Source of the DNA: Verrucomicrobiota bacterium
GTDB lineage: Bacteria; Verrucomicrobiota; Kiritimatiellia; UBA8416; JABMPJ01
DNA: 64,000 bases
Direction of reading: 5' to 3'
NCBI GenBank assembly: GCA_018648805.1
Contig: JABGQM010000004.1
Location: forward strand, 1-64,000
Part shown: one piece after another, positions 16,784 through 25,278 of the stretch
Position numbering within the stretch: the stretch's first letter is position 1
Layout: each line of letters starts with the position of its first letter
Made by a program: the position numbers and the translations under genes
Notes under the pieces: model-generated
Told to the model about the DNA's origin: nothing
Databases searched by the model: none
The model's input: only the letters and a program-made list of their open reading frames with translations

Positions 16784-18129
16784 AAATCGCATTCATTAAG
16801 CCTAATATGATTTCTGGTACGCCCGGCGACTCCATGGAGCCCCTGGTGTTCGCCATTCTGTCGGCGTTGACCCCTGCCCGAATCGAACGCTGCTTATACG
16901 ATGAGCGCATCCAGAAGATTCCGTTCGACACCCCGGTAGACCTTGTGGCTGTCACCGCTGACACGTTCAACGCCAAACGCGCCTACCAGATTGCGCAGGC
17001 GTATCGGCAACGGGGCGTGCCTGTTGTTCTGGGCGGCTTTCATCCGTCGCTATGCCCGCAAGAGGCGGGCGAGCATGCTGACAGCATTGTCGTGGGCGAT
17101 GCGGAAGATACCTGGCCGCAGGTCGTGGCGGACGCCGAGAAGCAAGCCCTGCAGAAAAGGTATGTGTCGTCCTATGGTGTGTTCGGCCAGCAGCAACCCG
17201 ACCGGAGTCTGTTCCATGACAAAGGCTACGCATCCATCCGCCTGATCGAGCACAACAGAGGGTGTCGCTTCGCCTGTGAGTTCTGCTCGATTCGGGCCAT
17301 GTATCCCGGCCCGATGCGCCGCAAGCCCCTGGCCCATGTTATGCGCGACATCGAAGCCACTCCCGGGACGCATCTCTTCTTCACGGACGACAATTTCCAT
17401 GCCGACCTGGCGTCGCTCAAGGCGGTGCTGCATGAACTGGCGCAGCGAAAGGTCCGGTGGTCGTGCCAGATCAGTGCCGACATCGCCAAGCACCCCGAAA
17501 CCATAGCGCTGATGGCGCGCGCCGGCTGCATATCGGTCACGATTGGCTTCGAATCACTCGATCGCAACAATCTTGAGCAGATGGGTAAGTCATGGATGGC
17601 GGATGACTACAAGCGAATCATCGCCACCTTTCATGACAACGGCATCATGGTGTATGGCACCTTCATCATTGGCTACGACTACGATACGCCCGCGGTCTTT
17701 GAGCGTACCCTTGAGTTCGCCCTGCAAAACCGCCTGTTCCTTGCAAATTTCAACCCCTTGATACCCACACCCGGAACGCCTCTATACCAGCGTTTGCAGT
17801 CGGAGGGGCGGCTGCTCTTCGATGACTGGTGGTTGAACGATGCCTACCGGTGGGGCGACTGTGTCTTCCAGCCGGCCCGAATGAGTGCGCAGGAGCTGGC
17901 GGCCGGATGCTTTGGGTTGCGCAAAGCCTTCAACAGTGGACGCAATATCATCGCCCGCTTCCCCGGTTTGAAGTTTCGCCACACAGACGTCTACAAGGCG
18001 GGGTTGTACGTGGCGGCCAATGTGGTGTCACGCCGCGAGCTGCACCGCAAACAGGGGCGGGCCCTGGGCGGTGGTTCCCCCGCGCCGGAGTCAGGCCACG
18101 AACGCAACAGGGCGGCTGTATGCACCTGA
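16780..18129 (+). CDS. B12-binding-type radical SAM enzyme (operon copy 3, group A)
   Basis: A 449-residue protein. The ATG at 16780 overlaps the previous stop; a longer open frame upstream is not coding. The cobalamin-type domain has DSMEPLVFAILSALTP and LGGFHPSLCPQEAG, without DxHxxG. The cluster motif is C162-x3-C166-x2-C169 (RGCRFACEFC), followed by LFFTDDNFH and IGFESLDR. The tail segment after 350 (PTPGTPLYQRLQSEG) is shared with the copies at 8459 and 18120. The C-terminal 25 residues are basic and Gly-rich and overlap the start of the next gene by ten bases. Confidence 0.88.
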   Translation: MKIAFIKPNMISGTPGDSMEPLVFAILSALTPARIERCLYDERIQKIPFDTPVDLVAVTADTFNAKRAYQIAQAYRQRGVPVVLGGFHPSLCPQEAGEHADSIVVGDAEDTWPQVVADAEKQALQKRYVSSYGVFGQQQPDRSLFHDKGYASIRLIEHNRGCRFACEFCSIRAMYPGPMRRKPLAHVMRDIEATPGTHLFFTDDNFHADLASLKAVLHELAQRKVRWSCQISADIAKHPETIALMARAGCISVTIGFESLDRNNLEQMGKSWMADDYKRIIATFHDNGIMVYGTFIIGYDYDTPAVFERTLEFALQNRLFLANFNPLIPTPGTPLYQRLQSEGRLLFDDWWLNDAYRWGDCVFQPARMSAQELAAGCFGLRKAFNSGRNIIARFPGLKFRHTDVYKAGLYVAANVVSRRELHRKQGRALGGGSPAPESGHERNRAAVCT

Positions 18130-19457
18130 CACTGATCAAACCCAACATGGGTGTTCTTGCCGGTGGCAACCGGTACAAGGACACCGGCCGCATGGAGCCC
18201 CTGCAACTGGGGGTTCTTGCCGGAATGACGCCACGCAACATAGAGGTCAGCCTCTTTGATGACCGCTGCGAGGATATTCCCTATGAGGCCCGGACAGACC
18301 TCGTGGCGATCACGGTTGAAACCTTTACCGCCCGGCGTGCCTATGAGATCGCCGCCGAATACCGCCAGCGAGAGGTGCCGGTGGTCCTGGGTGGTTTCCA
18401 TCCCACCTTGTGCCCGCAAGAAGCCAGGGCGCATGCGGACAGTATCGTCACCGGCGACGCTGAAGCCGCGTGGCCGGAGGTCCTTGATGACGCAGCGGCC
18501 GGCTGCTTGAAGCCATGCTATCAGGCGCGCGCGACCGATCCACAGGTGGGTGGCACGGTTCCGCGCCGGGAGCTGTTTCGCGAAAAAGGGTATCTGCCGA
18601 TCACGTTGGTGCAATTCGGCAGAGGGTGCCACCACGGCTGCGACTATTGCGCGGTGGGGGCTTATTCCAAACGTCAGCACACCCATCGCCCGGTGGGGGA
18701 CGTCATCGATGAGATCAGAGCGCAGAATCGTAAGTTTATCTTTTTTGTAGACGACAACATCGTCGCTGATCGCGACGCCGCCAAGGAGCTGTTCCGGGCC
18801 CTCATTCCGCTCAAGATCAAATGGGTTAGTCAGGGCACGATCGACATGGTGGAGGATTCCCAGCTCATGACGCTGATGAGGCGGAGCGGTTGCCTGGGGC
18901 ATGTCATCGGTTTCGAAACGCTCGACCCAAGGAATCTGGCTGCATCAGGCAAGCCCAACCGACTGGACCTCGTATCCGGGTACGACGAGCAGATCAAGGC
19001 GTTGAAATCGTATGGCCTGCAGACGTGGGCGGCTTTCACGCTAGGCTATGACTGCGATACCGTCGAATCGCTGCGTGGCATTCTTGATTTCTCGCTACGC
19101 CACAAGTTCACGTTTTCCGCCTACAACGTCTTGATGCCATACCCCGGGACGCCGTTCTACGAGCGCATGAAGCGCGAGGACCGACTGCTCTATGATGGAC
19201 AGTGGTGGCTGCATCCGCAGTACCGGGTTAATCATGCATCCTTCGTGCCCGCACTGATGTCGCCCGAAGCACTGACGGCCACGGCTTTCGACATCCGCAA
19301 GCGCTGGAACGGTCCGCTATCACTCGCCAAGCGCTTTCTCGACGTGCGGACGAATCTGCGCAGTGTCAGGTCGGCGGCACTGTTCTGGTCCTACAACAGT
19401 CTGTTTCGCTCCGAGACGTTCAGGAAACAGAACATGAGCTTGGGGTATACGCCATGA
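18120..19457 (+). CDS. B12-binding-type radical SAM enzyme (operon copy 4, group A)
   Basis: A 445-residue protein starting at ATG 18120 inside the end of the previous gene. Its cobalamin-type domain (GRMEPLQLGVLAGMTP, VETFTARRAYEIAAEY, LGGFHPTLCPQEA) is close to copies 2 and 3. The motif C170-x3-C174-x2-C177 (RGCHHGCDYC) replaces the Phe after the first Cys with His. FFVDDNIVADRDAAKELF and IGFETLDP follow. Differences around the cluster suggest a different substrate or position of attack from its paralogues. An ATGA overlap couples it to the PLP enzyme. Confidence 0.88.
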   Translation: MHLTLIKPNMGVLAGGNRYKDTGRMEPLQLGVLAGMTPRNIEVSLFDDRCEDIPYEARTDLVAITVETFTARRAYEIAAEYRQREVPVVLGGFHPTLCPQEARAHADSIVTGDAEAAWPEVLDDAAAGCLKPCYQARATDPQVGGTVPRRELFREKGYLPITLVQFGRGCHHGCDYCAVGAYSKRQHTHRPVGDVIDEIRAQNRKFIFFVDDNIVADRDAAKELFRALIPLKIKWVSQGTIDMVEDSQLMTLMRRSGCLGHVIGFETLDPRNLAASGKPNRLDLVSGYDEQIKALKSYGLQTWAAFTLGYDCDTVESLRGILDFSLRHKFTFSAYNVLMPYPGTPFYERMKREDRLLYDGQWWLHPQYRVNHASFVPALMSPEALTATAFDIRKRWNGPLSLAKRFLDVRTNLRSVRSAALFWSYNSLFRSETFRKQNMSLGYTP

Positions 19458-20605
19458 GCCCTGCCGGCCGTTCCAGGAAAGACAGACTGCCTCTCTTTCG
19501 AGACTACCCTCAGCTGGCGACGCGACTGCCGCACGTCTCACTGGCAGATGTGCCGACGCCGGTTGAGAAGATGGAGGCGGTGGGTGCGGCGATCGGGTTG
19601 GCGGGCCTCTATATCAAGCGCGACGACCTGAGCGGTGAGCTCTACGGCGGCAACAAGGTCAGGAAGCTGGAATTCCTTTTCGGGAAGATCATGGGTACGC
19701 GCGCCAAGGAGGTGATCACCTTCGGGTTTGCCGGATCGAATCACGCCCTGGCGACGGCGATCTACGCCCGGCAGCTCGGCTTGAAATGCTCATCCCTGCT
19801 CATGTCCCAGGTCAACGCCCACTACGTCCGGCAGAATCTCCTGGCCAGTCATCACTATGGTGCACGGCTCTGTCATTACCCCAACCTGGCCCTGCTATCA
19901 CTGGCAACCGGCGGGCAGCTCCTTAGAAGCTGGATAAGGCATGGGGCCTTGCCCCGTCTCATCCCCGCAGGCGGATCGTGTCCGTTGGGCATTCTGGGCT
20001 ACGTGAACGCGGCGCTCGAGTTGCGCGACCAGATAGCGCGGAACGACCTTCCAGAGCCAGATCTGATCTACGTTCCGCTGGGCTCAATGGGGACGGCGGC
20101 AGGGCTTATGATCGGCCTGAAAGCGGCCGGGATGAAGACACGCGTGCTGCCCGTCCGTGTCATCGAAGAGCAGATGGCGAGCCCAAAGCGCATGCTGCGT
20201 CTCATTCGCCAGACGGTCGCATTGCTGGCCACGCTCGATCCCTCCTTTCCGCCTCTCACGTTCTCGGATGAGGAGCTCTGCATACGAAACGACTGCATCG
20301 GCGAAGGCTATGCACAGTTCACGGCCGAAGGAGTCAAGGCGGCGGATCTGATGAAGCGCGAAGCGGGGATTCCGATGAATGGCGCCTACTCGGCGAAAGC
20401 GTTTGCGGCGCTTGTCGGCGATGCGGCTGCCGGTGTCTTGACTGGGAAGAGAGTGCTCTTTTGGAACACGTATAATTCCAGGGACCTGTCTGCTGTCGCT
20501 GCGGGCACCGACTATCGAACATTGCCCGGCGGGTTTCATCGATACTTCGAGGACGAAGTCCAGCCACTCGATAAGGGGCAGGGGAGCCGGAAAGGCACCC
20601 CATGA
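19454..20605 (+). CDS. PLP enzyme, ACC deaminase / D-cysteine desulfhydrase family
   Basis: A 383-residue fold type II PLP enzyme. The N-terminal PTPVEKMEAVG and YIKRDDLSGELYGGNKVRKL match the ACC deaminase/D-cysteine desulfhydrase family. K68 in GGNK is the expected Schiff-base lysine, and FGFAGSNHALA is the phosphate-binding region. Members break down 1-aminocyclopropane-1-carboxylate, D-cysteine or related amino acids. At 383 residues it is longer than typical (about 325-340). In this operon it could supply or remove an amino-acid unit for the GH3 ligase; this is inference. Confidence 0.85.
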   Translation: MSPAGRSRKDRLPLFRDYPQLATRLPHVSLADVPTPVEKMEAVGAAIGLAGLYIKRDDLSGELYGGNKVRKLEFLFGKIMGTRAKEVITFGFAGSNHALATAIYARQLGLKCSSLLMSQVNAHYVRQNLLASHHYGARLCHYPNLALLSLATGGQLLRSWIRHGALPRLIPAGGSCPLGILGYVNAALELRDQIARNDLPEPDLIYVPLGSMGTAAGLMIGLKAAGMKTRVLPVRVIEEQMASPKRMLRLIRQTVALLATLDPSFPPLTFSDEELCIRNDCIGEGYAQFTAEGVKAADLMKREAGIPMNGAYSAKAFAALVGDAAAGVLTGKRVLFWNTYNSRDLSAVAAGTDYRTLPGGFHRYFEDEVQPLDKGQGSRKGTP

Positions 20606-21270
20606 TCAGGAAGCTTCTATGCCCCGACCTGCTGGATACCGGACCCGTTAACGACAGGATCATGGCTGTCCGGGACGGCGTGGTGAACTTCTATATTCTG
20701 AAAGCGCCCGCCGGTCTGGTCTGCATCGACACGGGGTGGCGGCCGGCGTGTGTGTCGCGTGGTTTTGAGGCACTGGGACTACGTACCCAGGATGTCGTAG
20801 CCGTCATGCTGACCCACTTGCACTGGGATCATGCGCGATGCTTGCCCCTGTTTCCGGCGGCCAGAGTCTTCGTGGGTGCCTGTGATGAGCCGACACTCAT
20901 CGCGAGGGGGCTGACGCCGGGTCAGACGGTGGAACCTGTTGGAAGCGATCGGACGGTAACGGTTGGTGGCCTTGCCGTGCGGGCGATCAATACACCGGGT
21001 CACACGCCGGGTTCAATGGCCTACATCGCTGAAGACAAGTCGCTCTTCACCGGTGATGCACTCAGTCTCAAGCGCGGCAGAGTGTTTCCCTTCGCGCCCT
21101 GGTTTGCCACGGATCGTAAGGCATTGGATCGATCCATTCGCAAGCTGGCCGCTATGCGGGGCGTAGAGTGTCTGTTCACCGCGCACAGCGGTATGGGCCA
21201 AGGTGGTGAAAGCGCCTTTGCGCATTGGCATGCGACAACCGATGTGCTGCAGGAAGAGGTGCGGCCGTGA
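20602..21270 (+). CDS. Metallo-beta-lactamase-fold hydrolase
   Basis: A 222-residue protein. The metal motif THLHWDH (residues 71-77) is complete, with later ligands at INTPGHTPGS and LFTGDAL. The C-terminal LFTAHSGMG carries the last histidine. The family includes lactonases, glyoxalase II enzymes and quinolone-signal hydrolases. It could cleave a thioester, lactone or amide in the operon's product, or give self-protection. Both ends overlap neighbouring genes by four bases. Confidence 0.87.
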   Translation: MIRKLLCPDLLDTGPVNDRIMAVRDGVVNFYILKAPAGLVCIDTGWRPACVSRGFEALGLRTQDVVAVMLTHLHWDHARCLPLFPAARVFVGACDEPTLIARGLTPGQTVEPVGSDRTVTVGGLAVRAINTPGHTPGSMAYIAEDKSLFTGDALSLKRGRVFPFAPWFATDRKALDRSIRKLAAMRGVECLFTAHSGMGQGGESAFAHWHATTDVLQEEVRP

Positions 21271-22667
21271 GGATACTGCTGATCCATCCGCAGAACTATC
21301 TTCAGCGGCATGCCACGGGGATCTACGGAAGGGGTCTGCGTTATGCGCCTCTGACAATGCCAACGCTGAAAGCGCTGGTCCCGCCGGAACTGGGCGCCGA
21401 TGTCCGGATCGTTGACGAGATGGTAGAAGACCTGGATGAAACCCTCTCCGCAGACGTGGTCGGCATCACGGCCATAACCGGCACCGCGAACAGAGCCTAT
21501 GAAATTGCGGATCGATACCGCGCCAAGGGCGCCACGGTCGTGCTTGGCGGTGTGCATCCCACACTTCGGACCGATGAGAGTCTCGGCCATGCGGATGCCG
21601 TGGTCCGGGGATACGCGGAAAGAAGCTGGCCGGCCCTCCTTCTTGATGTCGCGGCAGGGCGTCTGCAGAAAGTGTATGAGGACCCCGAGCCTTTCGACCC
21701 GTCTCTCATAATCGCACCGGATCGATCTTCCATTCATCGGCGTGACTATATCGGATGGGGTACCGTCGAGATGAGTCGTGGCTGTCCCAATGATTGTGAA
21801 TTCTGCATCAGTCACCGCTTTCACCCGAACTACATATGCCGCCGGGTTGAGGACGTCATTGAGGAAGTAAAGGCACTCCGCAGCAAGACCGTCTTCTTCC
21901 TCGACCCAAACCTGATCGGTGACCGGGAGCACGCCAAGGAGTTCTTCAGCGAGCTGGCAAAGCTCAACAAGTGGTGGGTGGGCTGCGCGTCGCTTGATGT
22001 TGTCGACGACCCGGAGCTTCTTGGGCTGATCGCCAAGAGCGGCTGTCGAGGCTTGCTGATGGGGTTCGAGTCGATTCGCGAGGAAGCTCTGAAGTCATCC
22101 AGCAAGAGTCAGAACATTGGGAGGCGATATTCTGCGGTCATCGATACGCTCCACGATCTTGGTATCCTCGTGCAGGCCTGCTTCGTCTTCGGGTTTGACA
22201 CCGATGACACATCCGTTTTCGAAGAAGCCGCCGAGTACATCGTGAACGCAAAATTCGATCTGCCTCAAATCAGCATCTATACGCCCTTCCCGGGAACACC
22301 GGTTTTCGACCGATTGGAGGCTGAAGGCCGGATTACGACCAGGAACTGGTCCCTTTACAACGGCCAGAACGTCGTGTTTCGCCCGCAGAATATGAGCGCG
22401 GCCGAGTTGGCGTGCGGCACCGATCTCGTGCGCAAGAGAGCCTATTCGTGGGGTGCCCTGTCCAAACGCCTGTTCGTGAAACCGTTGTGGGTCAAACCAC
22501 TGGTGTTTCTCTCATACGTCGGCTTTCGATTCTACCAACACCGGATTGCCAAGGTCGGCGGCGAGCTGGCCGTGGCGGAGCACGCGCCTCTATGTGGGCC
22601 CCGCGGGCCTGCCGCGCCGTCTTGTTTTGGCGAAGCTTCCGCAGGAACGAACCCGGAAGTTCCGTGA
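21267..22667 (+). CDS. B12-binding-type radical SAM enzyme (operon copy 5, group B)
   Basis: A 466-residue protein from GTG 21267, which overlaps the preceding stop. The cobalamin-type domain (LVPPELGADVRIVDEMVED, LGGVHPTLRTDES) pairs it with operon copy 1. The cluster motif is C173-x3-C177-x2-C180 (RGCPNDCEFC), followed by FFLDPNLIGDREHAKEFF, GFESIREEAL and YTPFPGTPVFDRL. The last 17 or so residues (after RGPAAP) are encoded by an interspersed intergenic repeat, suggesting the original stop was lost when the repeat inserted. It is the last gene of the operon; the next gene begins 159 bases later. Confidence 0.87.
   Translation: MRILLIHPQNYLQRHATGIYGRGLRYAPLTMPTLKALVPPELGADVRIVDEMVEDLDETLSADVVGITAITGTANRAYEIADRYRAKGATVVLGGVHPTLRTDESLGHADAVVRGYAERSWPALLLDVAAGRLQKVYEDPEPFDPSLIIAPDRSSIHRRDYIGWGTVEMSRGCPNDCEFCISHRFHPNYICRRVEDVIEEVKALRSKTVFFLDPNLIGDREHAKEFFSELAKLNKWWVGCASLDVVDDPELLGLIAKSGCRGLLMGFESIREEALKSSSKSQNIGRRYSAVIDTLHDLGILVQACFVFGFDTDDTSVFEEAAEYIVNAKFDLPQISIYTPFPGTPVFDRLEAEGRITTRNWSLYNGQNVVFRPQNMSAAELACGTDLVRKRAYSWGALSKRLFVKPLWVKPLVFLSYVGFRFYQHRIAKVGGELAVAEHAPLCGPRGPAAPSCFGEASAGTNPEVP
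22617..22645 (+). repeat. Short interspersed repeat (copy 1), coding for a protein tail
   Basis: The 29-base stretch containing GGCGAAGCTTCCG recurs at 26015-26043 with four base differences. Here it lies inside the end of the preceding radical SAM gene and encodes the residues PSCFGEASAG. A related but inverted and diverged stretch lies near 33684-33714. Confidence 0.6.
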
Positions 22668-22689
22668 AGCGGGACGAAGCCGGATCCCC

Positions 22690-22732
22690 TTCGTAGTTCG
22701 GCTGTTCGAATGTTCGAATGTTCGGCTGTTCG
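22690..22732. repeat. Half copy of a GTTCGGCTGTTCG hairpin repeat
   Basis: The 43-base stretch beginning TTCGTAGTTCGGCTGTTCG closely matches the right arm of the full inverted repeat at 48967-49068. It also contains its own tandem units (TTCGAATG twice). The gap from 22668 to 22826 holds nothing else that I can recognise. Confidence 0.65.
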
Positions 22733-22826
22733 CTCTTTCTCCGGCCATGCAATCAGCGTATGCTCACCCCTCACAAAAGCTGGCCATGTGTTGTGTCTAT
22801 CTGGCCAGGATGGAAAGGGAGAGAGT

Positions 22827-23135
22827 ATGCCACTGTTTGCTACCATATGTGCCCTGATCTGGGTGATCGCTCTGATATCGCTCTGTGGTCGACGCGATAT
22901 AGAAATCCACAGCAAACTCACATGGGTTGTCACCGTCATGGTGTTGAACGCGGTGGGGGCTGTGATCTACTTCGTTTTTGGTCCCAAGCGCGCGCTGGCA
23001 GGATCCGCCGCGCCGCCGATTGATGCAGACGCCGTCCCGTTTACCCCTGAGGGAGAGTCGTGGAACCCCATTCTCGGAGAGAATCGATTGGCGGAGGGAG
23101 AAGGACTCAACCCCAAGGACCCCGCCACCAAATGA
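22827..23135 (+). CDS. Small membrane protein, PLDc_N-like
   Basis: A 102-residue protein with two transmembrane helices: LFATICALIWVIALISLCG and WVVTVMVLNAVGAVIYFVFG, the second followed by PKR. This layout matches the PLDc_N domain found alone or at the front of cardiolipin synthases. A cytoplasmic or periplasmic Pro/Glu-rich tail follows. The start ATG 22827 follows GGAAAGGGAGAGA. It overlaps the peptidase gene by four bases, so both are probably made together. Confidence 0.7.
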   Translation: MPLFATICALIWVIALISLCGRRDIEIHSKLTWVVTVMVLNAVGAVIYFVFGPKRALAGSAAPPIDADAVPFTPEGESWNPILGENRLAEGEGLNPKDPATK

Positions 23136-24103
23136 GAAGAAGGCTCATCCGATCGATGGCGCGTATCCTGTGCGCAGTGGTAGTGGTTCTCTCCGTTGCC
23201 GCGGGCTGCATATCCCAGCCCACGCTGCGAAGAAACACGGTGTCGGCACTCGTTGTGGACCCTCAACGCCTGAACGACCATGTCGTAATGCTGAGCGAGA
23301 CCTGCCACCCGCGGGATTGGGAGCATGTCGCGAACCTGGAGCGCTGTGCCGGGTACATCACCTCCCATTTTACGAATGCCGGAGCCGCGGTTGAGGCGCA
23401 GGTCTTTGATGTGCGTGGGCAGGCCTATCGGAATGTGATCGGCCGGTTCGGCGTGGGACGCGGCGAAAAGATCGTGGTGGGTGCGCACTACGATGCTTGT
23501 GCGGATACCCCCGGCGCTGACGATAACGCGAGCGGCGTGGCCGCACTCATAGAGCTTGCGTATCTTCTGCAACGCAACGCGCCGGACCGGGAGATCGAAC
23601 TGGTCGCGTATACACTCGAAGAGCCCCCCTTCTTCAGAACTCAGCACATGGGAAGCGCGGTGCACGCCCGGCGCCTTGCGAAAGAAGATACGGATCTGAA
23701 GGGCGTTATCGTGTTGGAGATGGTCGGGTGCTTCAGCGACGAGAAGGGCTCGCAATCCTACCCATCCCTCCTTCTCAAACTCATGTATCCCAGCCGTGGC
23801 AACTTCATCGCCGTGGCGGGGCCCTGGGACCAGGGCGACTGGATCAAGGCCATCAAGATAGGTATGAAGGGCACTACCGACCTGCCGGTCTACTCGATTC
23901 GAGCACCATCGGTCGTGCCGGGCATCGATTTTTCAGATCACCTCAACTACTGGCCGCATGGTTTCAAGGCCATCATGATCACCGACACCGCGTTCTACAG
24001 AAACAGGGCCTACCACACGCCGGCCGACACGGCTGACAGCCTCGACTACAATCGTATGGCCAAAGTCGTCGTGGCCCTCTACGAAGCCCTGCGGACACTC
24101 TAA
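23132..24103 (+). CDS. M28-family zinc aminopeptidase lipoprotein
   Basis: A 323-residue protein with a lipobox VAAGC (C26) after a hydrophobic segment, so probably anchored in a membrane. M28 metal ligands are visible: H119 (AHYD), D130/D131 (GADDNASG), E163/E164 (TLEEPP), a later acidic residue near EMVGCF, and H in DFSDHLNYW. M28 enzymes remove N-terminal residues from peptides, and some act as glutaminyl cyclases. The overlap with the membrane protein gene suggests a two-gene operon. Confidence 0.87.
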   Translation: MRRRLIRSMARILCAVVVVLSVAAGCISQPTLRRNTVSALVVDPQRLNDHVVMLSETCHPRDWEHVANLERCAGYITSHFTNAGAAVEAQVFDVRGQAYRNVIGRFGVGRGEKIVVGAHYDACADTPGADDNASGVAALIELAYLLQRNAPDREIELVAYTLEEPPFFRTQHMGSAVHARRLAKEDTDLKGVIVLEMVGCFSDEKGSQSYPSLLLKLMYPSRGNFIAVAGPWDQGDWIKAIKIGMKGTTDLPVYSIRAPSVVPGIDFSDHLNYWPHGFKAIMITDTAFYRNRAYHTPADTADSLDYNRMAKVVVALYEALRTL

Positions 24104-24128
24104 TCCTCAATGTACGGGGTTCCACACA

Positions 24129-25184
24129 TCAGCGTCGCCCCTGCTTTTTGACCGACTTGATGAAGCGCCCGAAATTCTTGTCCTTCTTTCGTTTCTGGAC
24201 GTAGGAGAGGTCGTGGAAGTCGGTCTCTTTTCTGAGCTTGAGGTAGCTCTCATAGCGTGCCTTGTTGAGCGTGCCATCGCTGAGCGCAATCAGAACGTTA
24301 CACCCTGGTTCGTTCGAATGCGTACAGTCGGCGAAACGGCAGTCGCGTGAAAGGTCGTCTATATCCGCAAAGCTGTCATCCAGTCCGTCACTCGTACCGA
24401 GCAGTCCCAGCTCCCTCATGCCGGGCGTGTCGATCAGCATAGCTCCGTTGTCGAGGAGGTGTAGCTGACGGCGCGACGTAGTGTGCACGCCTTCGCCCGT
24501 CGCGCTGACCGGCTGTGTGCTGAACGCGTCATGGCCAATGATGCGATTGAGAAGCGTGGTCTTTCCCACTCCGGATGAACCAAGTAAACAGAACGTCTTG
24601 CCCGGAACAAGCAGATCGCGGAACGCGTCCAGGCCTCGGCCTGTCGTGTTGCTGATGGGGATAAGGGCAGCCGAGATCCCGGCACCTCTGATCCTATCGA
24701 CCAAGTCATCCAGTGCTTCCTGACTAACCAGGTCCGTCTTACTCAAGAGAACGATCGGCTCAATATGCCCCTCGCGAGCCATAACCAGATAGCGATCAAG
24801 TCTCGGGACGTTGAAATCGTAGTGGCAGGACTGGACGATGAAAGCAACATCCACGTTGGCAGCGATCACTTGATAAGCGACGGTTTTCCCGGGTCGTTTG
24901 CGACGAAGAAAGGTTTTCCGCGGCAACACAGCATGGATAATCGCGAGCGTCGGTGACGCCTGCTCCACGCACACCCAGTCCCCAACGCAAGGCAGGTCGG
25001 GACTCGAGTCAGCGCCAAAACGGAATCTTCCCGACAGCTCCGCAACGGTTTCGCCGCGCTCAGAGCGCACCGTGAAGGCGCCCCGGTCCACGGTCATTAC
25101 GCGGGCGGCGTCCTGCCCTTCCGGTAGCATCGCCCCGGAACGCTCATCAAACCATTCGTCAAAACCTAGAGTCTCTGAATTCAT
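24129..25184 (-). CDS. rsgA: Ribosome small subunit-dependent GTPase A
   Basis: A 351-residue circularly permuted GTPase that helps late 30S maturation. The N-terminal OB domain includes GDWVCVEQ. The motifs come in the permuted order: G4 SKTD, then G1 GSSGVGKTTLLN, G2 HTTS, and G3 DTPGMRELG. The C-terminal zinc site is CRFADCTHSNEPGC, whose C-x5-C-x-H-x5-C spacing matches RsgA. It is convergent with the peptidase gene (25-base gap). The Lys/Arg-rich C-terminus (KKQGRR) fits rRNA contact. Confidence 0.95.
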   Translation of the reverse strand: MNSETLGFDEWFDERSGAMLPEGQDAARVMTVDRGAFTVRSERGETVAELSGRFRFGADSSPDLPCVGDWVCVEQASPTLAIIHAVLPRKTFLRRKRPGKTVAYQVIAANVDVAFIVQSCHYDFNVPRLDRYLVMAREGHIEPIVLLSKTDLVSQEALDDLVDRIRGAGISAALIPISNTTGRGLDAFRDLLVPGKTFCLLGSSGVGKTTLLNRIIGHDAFSTQPVSATGEGVHTTSRRQLHLLDNGAMLIDTPGMRELGLLGTSDGLDDSFADIDDLSRDCRFADCTHSNEPGCNVLIALSDGTLNKARYESYLKLRKETDFHDLSYVQKRKKDKNFGRFIKSVKKQGRR

Positions 25185-25278
25185 CGTCCACTACCCGCGA
25201 GACGGTCGCATCCCTGCACCAGCCCGTGGCCATCCCTTCTCCCCATTCCGCAGCACCATAACACCATCCCTTCGCCCC

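Noticed and set aside
17991..18902. 303-codon minus-strand open frame
   Set aside because: It is antisense to a clear radical SAM gene and has no recognisable motif.
22690..22732. Possible CRISPR-like repeats (GTTCGGCTGTTCG units)
   Set aside because: Units are too short and adjacent with no unique spacers; the pattern fits a hairpin repeat.
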